NCBI GenBank assembly: GCA_007570785.1
Contig: ML660774.1
Coordinates: 14,894,888 to 14,958,887 of the forward strand
Source: Antilocapra americana
Lineage: Eukaryota > Chordata > Mammalia > Artiodactyla > Antilocapridae
Length of the DNA stretch: 64,000 nucleotides
Reading direction: 5' to 3'
Shown here: positions 45,736 through 57,669 of the stretch, piece after piece
Layout: every line of letters begins with the position of its first letter
Numbering within the stretch: the stretch's first letter is position 1
The notes under the pieces: model-generated
Databases searched by the model: none
Told to the model about the DNA's origin: nothing
Seen by the model: only the letters and a program-made list of their open reading frames with translations
Position numbers and translations under genes: made by a program

Positions 45736-46899
45736 GTTCACATTGAAAAAGAAGAAGCAAAACTATATCTAATCACATACAATATAATCTACGTTGGAAA
45801 TCTTAGGGATCATCAAAAAGCTACTTAAATTAGTGAGTTTTGCAAGTTTGCAGGATATAAACTTAAATACGAAAATGAAGTGTGTTCTATGTAACAACCA
45901 TAAACAATTGGAAATGGAATCTTTGGAATATACCATTTACAATAGTCTCAAAAATAGGAACTACATAGAGATAAATCTGACAAAAATTGGCAAAACTTTC
46001 GCAGTGAAAAGAAGGAAACACTTGTAAGAGAAACTAAAAACCCAAATTAAAGAAGAGACAGGTTGTGTTCATGAAACAAAAGACAATCTTATTCTCCCTT
46101 AAATTGATCAAAATTCCAGCAAGCACTTTCATGGAAATGGACAAGCTGCTTCTAAGATTCATATAGAAGTACAATCGTCCTAGATTATCCAAACAACTTT
46201 GAAAAAGAACAAAGTTAGAATATTTACACTAGTTGATTTCAAATCCCACTGTAAAGCTACAGTAATGAATATTATGTGGTATTGCATAAGAAAAAGACAA
46301 ATAGGTCAATGGAACAGAATGGAGTCAAGAAATAGAATGTCACATAGTTGGTCAATTGATTCTTGTTAAAGGAATAAAGATAATTCTGTGGAGGAAAGCT
46401 ATTACAAATGGCACTGGAGCAACTGGGCATCCTCATTCAAAAAAAGTTTAATCCACCCTCTTACTATGCCATATAAAAAATAACTTTAAAGGTATCAAAG
46501 AGCCTAAATGTAAAATCTAAAGCCACAAAACCAGCAAACATATAGGAGAAAATCTTTGTGATCTTAGATTGGGCAATGAAACCTAATCTCTTTGCCTTGA
46601 GACTGGAAACATAATCCATAACAGAAAAAATTTGTTTATATTTTTCTTTTCTCCAAATTAAGAACTTCCACTTTATCAAAGGCACTGTTATAAAATGAAA
46701 AGAAAAACTAAACTGGGAGGAAATGTTTGCAAATCATCTGATAAAGAACTTGTATGCAGAATACACCAAGATCTCTCCACTTTTACTTCTTATGTAGCAT
46801 ATCTAATTCTTCAGGAAAGATCTCTTGGCATCACATGCCAAAAAAGTTCACCTTTCTCATCACCTCCATCAGAGCCCTTCATGTCTCTCACCTGGATTT

Positions 46900-47570
46900 C
46901 CATAGGAACCTAATAGGTCTTTTCTTGGCCCTGAGTTCCTCCCAGCCTGTTAACACAGCAGCCAGAGTAACCCCATTACAATGTAAAGCAGATCTTGCCA
47001 TTCAGCTTTGCCAGGGCACCGCTTTTCGGAATCAAAGCCAAAGTCCTTACAAGACACTGCCTAACTCACCCTTCCTTACCTTCCTGAGTGCATCTTGTCC
47101 TTCTCTACCCTTTCCTCCTTCCTTCCCAGCCTCATTGATTTCCTTTCTATTTTGGGAAACTGCAGGCACACTCTTTTTTAGGATCTTATTTACACTGCCT
47201 GGACTCTAGGACCCTCAGATATCTATATGGCCATCTCCCTCTCCTTTTAAAACTTTTACTTAAAAGTCCCTCAGAGAGATCTCCCCTGATATTTCTTAGT
47301 TAATTCTGTAACATGATTGTCCCTCACTCCTCATATTCTTTATCATGCTCCACATTTTCTGCTTCCATTAGTAATTATTCATATAATTTATACATTTATG
47401 CTTGTTTTGCATTACCAATCCTCTACCCTCCATTCTAAGGTTCGTGAGGGCAAAGTCCTTTTTTTTCCTTTTGTTTGCGGGGGGGGGGGTGTTTAATGAT
47501 ATATCTTAAGTGCACAGAACAGTACCATGAATATAGCAAATACAAAGTAAATATTGCTTAAGTGTGGGGA
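46900..47570 (+). mobile_element. L2 LINE fragment
   Basis: Follows the L2 3' part in order: CAGCAGCCAGAGTAACCCC, TCAAAGCCAAAGTCCTTACA, ATATGGCCATCTCCCTCTCC, TTAAAAGTCCCTCAGAGAGA, GTGAGGGCAAAGTCC, then AAGTAAATATTGCTT. The 151-codon frame at 46754-47209 lies over it and is not a gene. A G10 run at about 47479-47488 interrupts it. Confidence 0.7.
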
Positions 47571-48028
47571 CAGATACTAAGTATGTCACTCAATAAGTAT
47601 TCTGAGGCTTTCCAGTGGTTCCATTTTTAAAGAGACAAATATGAGAAGTATACTTGTATTTTAACAGAAATTGAACAGATATTTCTTAAAAACTACAAGC
47701 CTTGGTAACAAGTTCATGACTCCCATCCCTGCCCGCTCCCCCTGCAGCGGCACATTGAGGATGCTTCCCTGGATGCTGGAGTATAGGATAAGGAGTCAGG
47801 TGGAATGACTCTCAAAGGGTAGAGATTTAACTGGAGCAGAAGTTTTATGAGATGAAGAAATCTGGACACAGATAGTTTCACCTTTTCCAGGCGAACAGAG
47901 AGTACAAGAGACAATGTATAAGAACAATGAGAGCATTTGAAAGATGAAGAGAAGAGAAGCGTATTATAAGAATAAGAATAAGCTTCTTATTCTTCTCTTA
48001 AAAGAAACAATAAGAGAAGCTAGAGAGA

Positions 48029-48158
48029 CCCAGAGGGATGGAATCGGGAGGGAGGTGGGAGGGGGGTTCTGGAAGGGGAACACATGTATACCCACGGCAG
48101 ATTCACATCAATGTATGGCAAAACCAACACAGTAAAATAAAGAAAATAACAAAAAAAA
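48029..48158 (+). mobile_element. short ruminant L1 3' end
   Basis: GGGATGGAATCGGGAGGGAG, GGAACACATGTATACCCACG, ATTCACATCAATGTATGGCA, then AATAAAG and an A-rich tail. It is the same piece as at 38901-39016 but in sense orientation. A (GA)n tail follows. Confidence 0.75.
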
Positions 48159-49130
48159 GAAAAGAGAGAGAGAGAAGAGGAATCATTTTTTGAATAGACT
48201 GAAGATAGAGGGAAATGAGAATTTCAGAGAACATTATATTAACCTCAACAAGGATGCTAAAGAGTACTGAATGGCCATGTCAGCCTAAGTTTTCATACAG
48301 AACAAATCTTTGTGGGACATAGAACTAACCTTCGCCTCCACTAGCTGGGCACACCTAGACCTCTCTAAAGTATCTTTCATGGCTTGGCATCTTCATGATT
48401 CTAAGAATATTCTGGCCCTTTTGAACAGGCAGGGAGATTCAGTGTTTTCAGAGATCCATACATATTGTGCTAGTGTAGTTTTTCTTTTTCTTTTTCTTTT
48501 TTTGTTTTACTGATTTCTAAGGTTATGTTTTAATTTCTATTTGAAATTTATCAGTATACTTTTTTCCCATAGCTATTCTTGAGTTGTAATCATTTTCAAT
48601 GAAGGGAAGCAATGTATACAATAACCCAAAAAGCAGATATAATGGGTTTTGGAGAATTTATATGGTTTTGCTACTTTTGTCAGTTTAACATCAAACTTGT
48701 GTTCCTTTAATAAATTCTCCTGGATGAATACTAACTATTTGGCAAAATGTGGTGTCAAAAGAGTGACAATATTGATCCAAAAACTAACCAATCAAAATTA
48801 CATTGATCAAAAATCAATGATAAAAAATAAAAAATCAACATTGATCAAAAGCTAACCAAAATTTGGATCATTGACAAATTAATCCAAAACTAATATGCAT
48901 ATGAGATTATTAAAATTACAAAATTATATTCTTTTCCTACATGAGTATGTGTCTATCAAAATGAATCAGTTGGAAGAAAGTACATGTAAATATTGCTGAA
49001 AAAATAACTAGAAATGTATCGAATACTACAATCTTTATTGCTCTGACACACATGTGGTTACTCCAATAAATTGCGAGCAAAGTTTTTACATAGATTTTTG
49101 AACGATCAGTTTTCATAGCAGTTTCTTCAT
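48159..49130. other. AT-rich DNA with short low-complexity repeats
   Basis: (TTTTTC)n at about 48481-48505 and an imperfect ATTGATCAAAA repeat at 48770-48890. No gene. Confidence 0.5.
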
Positions 49131-49330
49131 GGCTTCCTAGGTGGCGCTAGAGGTAAAGAATCTGCCTGCCAGTGCAGGAGATGCAAGAGGCGTTCGATCC
49201 CTTGGTCAGGAAGATGCCCTGGAGGAGGGCGTGACAGCCCACTCGAGTATTCTTGCCTGGAGAATCCCCATGGACAGAGGAGCCTAGAGGGCTAAGAGTT
49301 GAAGACGACTGAGTGACTATGTAAGCACAG
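49131..49330 (+). mobile_element. Bov-tA SINE
   Basis: ATGGCTTCCTAGGTGGCGCT through AAGACGACTGAGTGACTATG. A deletion near 49291 removes part of the GGCTACAGTCCATGGGGT segment. Confidence 0.92.
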
Positions 49331-49687
49331 CACGTACTTGTGTGGACAATTCTAAAGTGCTTTAAAGACATTCAGTCTCTATAATAATTTTAAATTCATT
49401 ACTATTAGGACACTATTCTTCACTAAAACAGAAAAATAAAAGCCTGCTTATACCCACAATATCACAAATGTTAAACGTGAGTGCTGAATTAATGATGTTT
49501 GCTACTCAATTCATGAAGGGTTAAACACTATTTTCAAAGGACCGGTCCCACTTTGCACAGTCAAAAGGCTGTTGGACTTTAGCGTCATTGAACAATTCTA
49601 CAAAAGTGCAGATTTAAACTTCCCAATGATAGTTAAGGATTAGCTATCCAATCATAGCCAGTGTTCATGATTTATATCCTAGTACAT

Positions 49688-49768
49688 GGGAAGGACAGGG
49701 AAGCCTGGCACGGTGCAGTTCTTGGGGTTACAAAGAGTCGGATACAACTTTGTGACTGAACAACAATA
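49688..49768 (+). mobile_element. BovB 3' terminal stub
   Basis: GGAAGGACAGGGAAGCCTGG, ACAAAGAGTCGGATACAACT, then ACAACAATAATAG; only about 80 bases remain. Confidence 0.8.
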
Positions 49769-50860
49769 ATAGCATGGAAAAAGAGCTAATCTTCACAATA
49801 GCTTATAATCCTCATTCTGCAATTCCTTTTTCTTAAAAAAAAAAAGTACCTAATTGCGCCACCAATAAAATTGTTCCAAATATATACATTTAACTGAGCT
49901 CAACACATAAAAGTCTTCAGGAAAACAATCATAGAATAGAGATGCAAATATGAAAAGGGCAATCATTTAAATGGTAAAAATAATTCTAGATAACAATGAC
50001 TGCCACACCAGCCATGAAGTCTAATGACTTGACATGGACTATCATCTCGAATATTGAAAAACCTTTAGATCCAGAGATTAAAACCAAGGTTTACGTAGGC
50101 TAAGTAATTCGAATAGGGTCATCACAATTGTTAGTTTTGGAGCCAGAGTCTTTTCCTGATACTTTGCTTTCAACTTTTTAACTGCCCCTCTACCATATTT
50201 TATTAGCTGAATAATATGCAAACATTTAAAGGAGTTTTGTATTGAGATTTACAAGTGGATAGGAGAAGAGGACAAATATCTTGGACCCATTCTATGTTCC
50301 TGCCACTATGTTAAATATTTAGGAAACGATCTCATTACTTATCTTTATCCTCATATTTGGTAAAGCATTTATGAGAATATAAGTTCTGGGATTTGTTTGG
50401 AGTCAGGCAACTGAAGGATGAAAAATAAATAAGAGTGATTAAAGATTTGGGAAGTAATCCTTCTAAATAATAGAGTAAATCATGAAGGGAAGAGAACGTT
50501 TAGGAGAAAATTACTAATAAGAATATGTGGATATCTAAAAAACCATTTATAAATCTATGTGAACAGGGTTTTGTTGTTTCCTCAGGCCAATATAAACAGA
50601 AACAAGGCTAAATTATACAAGAGGGGGATTATAGTACTCAGGAGGAGAATCTAGTCAAGAAGAATTAGCGGAGTGGGAATGTTTATTGAGTACCCTCTGT
50701 TACCAGAGGCAGAGCTACAAGCAGATAGGTATAGAGATATACAAGTTATTTTAGGAAAGAACTTACATCAATTCTCATTCCATTCTGCTCCAGTGTTTTC
50801 CGAAGGGAAAGAGATAACTTTATAAATATATCTGTATATAAAGTTAATCCTGTTTTCCAA
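49769..50860. other. AT-rich DNA, start of a SINE-free stretch
   Basis: No young SINE occurs between 49.77 and 56.09 kb. Nothing is assignable in this first part. Confidence 0.4.
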
Positions 50861-50864
50861 TCTG

Positions 50865-51180
50865 AGAGTTATGTGGAATTGTCCCTATTTATAAGGAGGA
50901 ATTTGAAACTCAGAGAGTTTAAGAAGTCTTCTTAGTTTCACACAGCAATTAAGAGAGAGTCAAGAGAGACAGTTGAACTCAGGGTGTTACAGTTAGAAAA
51001 TTTGGGTTCCAATGTAGACTTGGCTACTCTCCATCATTTGATTGTGAGAAAATTACTCTCATACATTTCTAATACTTCATCTGTAAGATAAAAATAAGAA
51101 TATACACAATGATAGTTGGGAAGATTAAATAGTTTCAGTGAAAGTATTTTGAATATGAACATAAATGACTCTTTAAAGAA
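50865..51180 (+). mobile_element. two MIR-type relics
   Basis: First: GAGGAATTTGAAACTCAGAG with TTTCACACAGCAATTAAGAG. Second (51000 on): TTGGGTTCCAATGTAGACTT, TACTTCATCTGTAAGATAAA and GGGAAGATTAAATAGTTTCA. Confidence 0.6.
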
Positions 51181-52959
51181 TTTATGAAGTTGTGGACTTC
51201 CTTCTTGTGGCTGAAGGTTAACTTCAAGGAATCTAAATGCTCATTTTTTAATCAGTAATGTTTTGAGATAAACTCCTAAAAATTGCTTCCCCCTCCACGT
51301 TATTTGAATGCTCCTCATCTGAAAATTATGTATAAAATGTTTTCCCTGCCACTTTACCATTTTAACCAAATTTAACATACAAACCAAATGTTAAGCATTG
51401 GGTTTGATATTTCTGATAGTCCATGCTTTGCATTAATTTTGAGAGATTTTAGCTACCCAATAAGAAAAGAAATAAAGGCTCTAACATAATACTCTGACTT
51501 CTCATCTGCTCAGTAGTATTAGGAAGTACTCAAAACACGATAATTATGCTATCTAGGTGTCTGTCAGTCTTTATAAAAATTAGAGAATAAATGTGAATAA
51601 TGAAAACTGCTTACAATTTCAGAGATGTACCACATAGATCTAGGGCTAACAGGTTTAATATTTCTTGTACCCCTTTTTGTGTTCCTCTTTTATCATATAT
51701 AAATTGGGATTGTTCCTCTCATTATTGGAAATCTCTGGGTAGTTGCAAGCCCCATGTAGAGCCAATGATCAGGTTAATCTGATCACTGATCCCTGAAAGA
51801 AATACCTATGCTATAAACAGCAAGAGAATCCATTGATTGTAAATAAAGTACAAGGGAGGCATTACTGAACAGTTTCAACCAAGCAAGATAATTAAACTCA
51901 GAGATGCTGTTTCCTGTTTCTCTGGTATAAACAACCAGCCTGCTGCACCGGCCTCTGCACAACCTGGATGTCCCAAAGCCACATCACTCTTCTTTCCTTC
52001 CAATGTCCCCAAAGAGAATTCTGGGTCATAAAGGAAGAACTGGTGCGACTTCTTTCGTGAAACGACTTGCGCTTCCTCTGCCTTGATATTTGTGTCATCT
52101 TATTATAAGAGGAGCGAACATCTATTATTAATTGATGCACTAATTAAAGCCATACTTGCAGTTTCCATTAGCTTATTCCCTACATTCTCCAGAGTTGGCT
52201 GTCTGGTTTTAATCAAAACCAAATGGTAGTCCAAGTTCCCAGCCTAGAGCAGCTAGGAGGAAGTCATCCAGTGGAGGCATAAGAAAGCAGAAAAGATAAA
52301 CAGAGGATAGTTCACAACATTTGTGTCGGAGGAAGGATACAGATACTGTGAGCTGCTTGAGAGATCTGAGTCCCAGACTGTGTTCTGCGGGATGCAAGCA
52401 GTTGCGAGTGGTTAATGTCAGCAAGATTGTAATAGGATCAAGATGGAGTCTGTCTTCTGCTTTTCCAGCACTAGATGTGTGTGACTGGAGGATTCTGGCC
52501 AGAAGCAAGGCTGCCTGGTCCCTGACACAAACTACTTTATTTCCGGGAAGGATTCTTGGGATCAGAGATCTTGAAGAGAACTTTCTGTTTGCTGGATTCC
52601 TAGGATCTCACTTAACAGATCTCAGGTACGGTGTGTAATCTGGCTGCAGCATTTTAAATGAAGGAGCGGTCAAAAGGTTTTCAAATTTAGAAGAATTACG
52701 GTATTAAAACTCTAACTGCATCTTGCTCCCTTAAAAGATCTTTTGAAAGGAGTCCTGCAAAGGTATTTTGATTACATAGTGTGTATACACTGAAGACAGT
52801 GGAAAAGTTGTAGAGGAAGGAAAAGAACTATGTTTTCTATCTTTTTTTTTTCTTTTCCATAAGCAGTGTGGGATAGAAAAAGGCTTTACGGCTTTATGAC
52901 TCTCCAGCTAATCACCTCAAGGGTTTTGACAAACTCACTTCAGTTCTGTGTAAAATCAG
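51181..52959. other. unique DNA upstream of the putative DLC1 promoter
   Basis: No repeats are recognised. The part at 51890-52140 is unique, with TAAT-rich ATTATTAATTGATGCACTAA. The part at 52300-52640 is less AT-rich and ends in a possible donor CTCAG|GTACGG at 52625/52626. It may contain regulatory DNA or an alternative first exon. Confidence 0.4.
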
Positions 52960-53348
52960 AACTCCTAAATCGCCGGCCTCAGGGCTCCCCCCTCCCCTCC
53001 TCCCGGCTCAGTCTTTCTCACACGCACACCACTCAGAGGCAGGAAATGCTTCGCAGGCAATCTGGGCCTGGTTGTGGAGGCCCCTTTTGCAAAACATCAG
53101 TCTGAATTTACTAGACAGAAGTCACTAGGAACGCCTTGACAGACTCCGGCTTCGGCTAAGGCTCCCTCCAGCTGCGGAGGCTGTTTTTGTTAGAATCACA
53201 CACTGCGCAGAACCGCTTAGAATAGAGCCATGATCTCAACCACGAAATGTGAACTTATATTTTGGAGAAAGTAACGGAGACGGACTCCTCTCCTAGGCTG
53301 AGTGTTGAAGCATGTCATGCCTCGGCGTTTCAGCTCCTCCTCGTCGAG
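52960..53348 (+). promoter_or_regulatory. DLC1: CpG-containing promoter and putative DLC1 first exon
   Basis: A unique, GC-richer block with clustered CpGs. It has an NRF1-like half site ACTGCGCAGA (about 53202) and ends at a strong splice donor, GAG|GTAAGAC, with the last exon base at 53348. ATGs at 53312 and 53317 stay open to the donor, but no known protein start is evident, so the exon is probably 5' UTR with upstream ATGs. DLC1 encodes a Rho GTPase-activating protein (RhoGAP, SAM and START domains). Its long isoform, as I recall, starts from a non-coding first exon lying divergently about 50 kb from C8orf48. The distance (about 51 kb) and opposite strands fit. The assignment rests on synteny, not on coding sequence. 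The start site is not defined. Confidence 0.5.
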
Positions 53349-56083
53349 GTAAGACGCTGTGGACTCTCTATCTCTCCGCTTTGAGGCGATCTACAGAGAG
53401 GCAGAAAGACTGAGACATGTTAGCATCTTGCACGGAGTGAGTGGTGATTTCCTGGGTCTTAGAGCTGAGCCACGAAATCAGAAGTGGAAAAGGTGTAGTA
53501 AGTAGAAAACTGTGGGTCAAACTGTTTTAGCACAATGTCAATTCAGAAATAAGCTCCAGGGAGACTTCACTCTTTTTCTCCGTGAACTAAGATCTTATTT
53601 TCAAGTCCTTTTCATCCTTAACTTATTTATGACTAGAGCCAGAAGACCAGTTTCCCTATTATATGACTTAGGTGAAACAAATAAGTTATTGTCACACATT
53701 AAGTGTGAGGTGTAAATGATTTTTTTTTCCTTTCTCCGTCTTTTGCCAACAGAAGAGTAGATCCTACTAGAATGACTTTATTTCTTAATAATGCATCTTT
53801 CAAAGAAAAGTTTGTGTCTTGTTTAAAATATGAAGATTGGATTCTTCAGTATGTCCCCACCCAGTTTCAACTACAGGTCAAACTGCTAATGTACAGCTTG
53901 CTAATAAATGGTTTATTTATTTATTTTTCAAAAAAGTAAACACATGAAAGTTTGCAACTTATTTCTATCCTGAATAGAATTTACTCTGATTTTTAAAATT
54001 TAAATATCAGAATTAGATTTAAGATATATATTAACTTTCCTGAATTAACTATTCACTGCTCAAATTCTGTATGAATATTTTTGAATAATTAAAGTAAATC
54101 TCAATGACAGTGACATTTATTATTACCATTTTAAGGTTGCTGGAAATCACTAGAATCATATAAAAAGCTGATCTGTGTCCATAATTCATGTAATCATAAA
54201 ATTACATTTCCACTGGACTGTAGTGTTTTTAAGTTATGTTTACATGTACAGTGTATAAGGAAAGAAATTTAGTAATGACTGAAGCAGCAGAGAGTTTTAA
54301 TAGATAACATAGCAGTAAATTTATACTACTGAATATTTAGAATGAAAACCATTATTTTATAGAAATAATATGGAAAGATATGTGAAAGAAACAAATAGCC
54401 ATGTATATTTCTAAATTTATTAGGTGAACACAAAATATTCTAAATGAAATATGAAAGCGATTTGACAGTTGGATGATATGAAGTCAAAGTTTTCATCATA
54501 AACTCTGACATGGTATAAGGTGACCATTTGCTGTATTAGCTAATCATGCTTAAATTTTATGCTAGAATAACATGTGTTGACAAATTCTAACTATTCACTA
54601 ACAATTTAAGTCATGTTAAGACTTAAAAGTGATAAAAGGAATCTGTTTAATATGTTAAAAATAAAATATTGACTTTTCTAAATTATAATTTAATAAAATT
54701 CCTCAATAGAATTTTAAGGAAGGAAAAAACATATGAGAGGTCACCTCTTCTAACACTGTCTTAAAGGTGCCAAAAAAGAAGCTGAAATATGACATTCAAA
54801 AATGACTTCTCCAAGGTCACACTGCTAGTTAGTAGAAGAGATGACATTGGAACCACCATTCCCTGTATCATAATTCACATAACTTTATATCGCATCACCT
54901 TGCTCCCAAATAATAATTATGCATCTTAGGGTATGAACATATCCATGTCTGGTAGAAGGCTGTCTTTTAACAGAAAAATGAAATGCTTCTTTAAAAAAAA
55001 AAAGGCTTACAGCTGCCACTAGTATTACAGCGTGGGGGAAAAGAAAATTCATAGTTTTAAAAAAGAATCAAATTTACTAAGTAATGAAATTTCCTCAAAT
55101 GCAAAAGTTTTCTTCTACCTTCAACAAACACTTTAAAGGAGTAACTTGTTTGTGACCATTTTGTTACATTTCATGTTTATGCCCAGGAAATCAATCCATA
55201 TGCTAATAATTATATTAATTTTAAACTGATGTTTCTTAAAAACATAGAGTTAGAGAGGAGGTTGTCTGATTCATATCCTTCTATCTAAATGGTATCATTA
55301 TAACCCAACCCAACCAGTGACGTTCAGGAAAAATTTTACTGCCCCCCATTGGAATCAGTTTAAGAATCTTACATACCCAGACATGTTTTTATTTAAATGA
55401 CCTAAATCTCCATTGCTATAGTCTGTTTCCAGTTCTATGCATTTTTACCTCAGTGGAAATGTGAAAAGGCTAAATGGACATGTGAAAATATGGGTACATT
55501 TTGAGGCCAAATAAACCCACTTCTTTTCATCATGCCTTCAAACAGCTTATTTTTAGTCCTTTAATTGGTTCATATATCTACTCTTCTACAAAGTCCTTTA
55601 GTTGTAGAATGCAGAATTTGTTATGGTATATAAATAAATGGCTGACCAGTCCGGTGTTAAATGGAGCAGTTGGCTGTTTCATCTGTACCATTCCTCATAT
55701 ATGACAGTATATGTGGCTGTTCATGCTGAAACACTGCGCTTTCCATGGCAAGAGCCTTTCTAATAAAACTAATATGTTTCATTTCTAGTACATCCCATGT
55801 TGTTAGAGAAAATGTGAGTCATGACCCTTTTTTCCCCATTTTATGAGCCAGATTGGATTTCCTGATGCTATTACCACTTAAAAGATAAGCTATCCAACAC
55901 TTCCAGTGTCTCCACACTCTACATGATTGGAATGAGGAATAAACACTGTAAAGCAATAGCGTATGTAACTGGTTGCATGATTCCTAAAGGGCTTACTAAA
56001 AGAGAGTAGTACATCATTTTATTTATTTTTTCTTGAGTACATTATAATAAAAAAGAGAATTTTTCTGGCTCTATCCAAGTCTG
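53349..56083 (+). other. putative first intron of DLC1, SINE-free part
   Basis: Begins GTAAGACG. AT-rich with no coding exon visible. A MIR-like relic (CCAAGGTCACACTGCTAGTT) lies at about 54745-54870. The SINE-poor stretch around the promoter ends at 56.09 kb. Confidence 0.4.
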
Positions 56084-56091
56084 CTCATACC

Positions 56092-56317
56092 ATACATGCA
56101 TGCTAAGTCCCTTCAGTCATGTCCAGCTCTTTGCAACCCTATGGATTGTAGCCCACCAGGCTCTTCTGTCCATGGGATTCTCCAGGCAAGAATATTAGAG
56201 TGGGGGGCTGTGCCTTCCTCCGGTGGATCTTCCCGACCCAGGGATTGAGCCTCTCATGTATGTCTCCTGCACTGGAAGGCGGGTTCTTTACCACTAGTAC
56301 TACCTGGGAAGCCCCTA
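56092..56317 (-). mobile_element. Bov-tA SINE with target duplication
   Basis: Inverted full-length copy. Duplication CTCATACC at 56084-56091 and 56318-56325. Confidence 0.93.
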
Positions 56318-56349
56318 CTCATACCTACACTTGCAACAAGCACTTTGGG

Positions 56350-56552
56350 TCCAGCCCTTGGGGACCCTGGGGTAGACTTACTGAGTCTACCTGTAGCCTG
56401 TCAGGTTTCTCTGTCCGTGGGATCCTCCAGGCAAGAATACTGGAGTGTGTTGCCATTCTCTTCTCCAGGGGATCTTCCTGACCCAGTGATTGAACCTGTG
56501 TCTCCTGCACTGGCAGGTAAGTTCTTTACCGCTGAGCCATCGGGGACGCCCA
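56350..56552 (-). mobile_element. Bov-tA SINE
   Basis: Inverted copy with a diverged tail end. Flanks CAAGCACTTTGGG (56337) and CAAATACTTTAGG (56553) are probably an imperfect target duplication. It lies 33 bases from the previous SINE in the same orientation. Confidence 0.9.
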
Positions 56553-56639
56553 CAAATACTTTAGGCATGGTTTAATCTTACTTATAGAGAAAGAGTCCTA
56601 TAGGATTGAAACAACTCTACACTGGGACATTTAAGATGT

Positions 56640-56811
56640 CTTTTTGGTTTGGTTTTGTTTTTACTGTGCTGAGTCTTAGTTGTGCATGCAGTATCTTTAG
56701 CTGCAGCATGTGATCTCTTAGTTGAGGCTTGTGGGATCTAGTTCTATGACCGGGTATTGAACTCAGACCCCCATGCATTGGGAGTGCAGATTTTAGCCAC
56801 TGGATCATCCT
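56640..56811 (-). mobile_element. CHR SINE
   Basis: TTTACTGTGCTGAGTCTTAG, TAGTTGAGGCTTGTGGGATC, then GGGTATTGAACTCAGACCCC. A shortened, inverted CHR element. Confidence 0.75.
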
Positions 56812-57459
56812 TTCACTGATTTTCTTTTTAGAGAATGAATGAATTGGCATCAATATCATCTTACAATGAGAATTCTCTCTGTAGATACCATTACAGTACA
56901 GCAAAGTTCCAAATGAGTGATGATTTAGATTTGGAGCAGTTATTATTTGAATAAATGTTAAGAATTTTACATCAGAATTTAAAGAGAGTGAGGGAAAATT
57001 CCTCAAGATTTTAAGAAAATAGCATAAATATTGTGTCTTCTTCTTCCAAGTTAATGATAAGGCCCTCATTTGCACAATTTAAGTCAAACAGATTTACGGA
57101 GAAGCCCAAATTCAGATTGTCTTTGGTGTGGATACAGAAATACGGCATGTACTTCTGCTGTTCTCATTTGGCACTAAACTGCTGATCAGCTCATAGAGTT
57201 TTGAGAAATAGATGGGCTTAGTTTTTGAGGAAGTTAATTGGAATAAAGGTGAAGTGTGGACTTTGAGACCTAGTTTAAAAGAGGTTGTTTATTTTGATTT
57301 AGTGTATTATAAATAAGTGAACATGAAAATATTAAATAAGAATTCCTGTGTTTTAAAAAAAAAAAACAAAAGGCAGTGTAAACAGCATGCATGTGAACTT
57401 GTTCAAGAAAGAAGATAGAGGATTGAAAAAAGCAGTTGTAACTGCTTGTATGTATGAAA

Positions 57460-57658
57460 GTGAAGTGAAAGTCACTCAGTCGTGTCCGACTCCTTGCAAC
57501 CCCATTAACTATATAGTCTATGGAATTCTCCAGGCCAGAATACCAGAGTGAATAGCCTTTTTCTTCTCCAGGGGAATCTTCCCAACCCAGGGATGGAACC
57601 CATGTCTCCCACATTGCAGGTGGATTCTTTACCAGCTGAGCCACAAGGGAAGACCTCT
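57460..57658 (-). mobile_element. Bov-tA SINE with target duplication
   Basis: Inverted full-length copy. Perfect 11-bp duplication TATGTATGAAA at 57449-57459 and 57659-57669. Confidence 0.95.
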
Positions 57659-57669
57659 ATGTATGAAAA

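Larger units (their letters stand above)
44000..46780 (+). mobile_element. degenerate L1 ORF2 with three nested insertions
   Basis: Broken plus-strand frames follow the L1 ORF2 order: 44170-44243 (AAAATTCTTAACAATATTTT ... ATACATCATGACAAAG), 44830-45010 (CTTTATGCCAGGAATG; AACAGACTAGAA), 45255-45430 (GAACAACTACAAAAAAATAA), 45790-46440 and on to about 46780. BovB, MER20 and a CHR SINE interrupt it. The right end passes into or beside an L2. Confidence 0.75.

Noticed and set aside
46754..47209. 151-codon plus-strand frame
   Set aside because: It lies over an L1/L2 junction and is read from old LINE sequence.
53312..53348. ATGs before the donor as the start of the DLC1 protein
   Set aside because: The short peptides read from them do not match any protein start I know. 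They are better treated as upstream ATGs in a 5' UTR.
56092..56552. Regularly repeated blocks as a possible CRISPR-like array
   Set aside because: They are two same-orientation Bov-tA SINEs with separate flanks in a mammalian genome.
56617..57075. 152-codon minus-strand frame
   Set aside because: Part of it is the CHR SINE at 56640-56811 and the rest is AT-rich intronic-type DNA.
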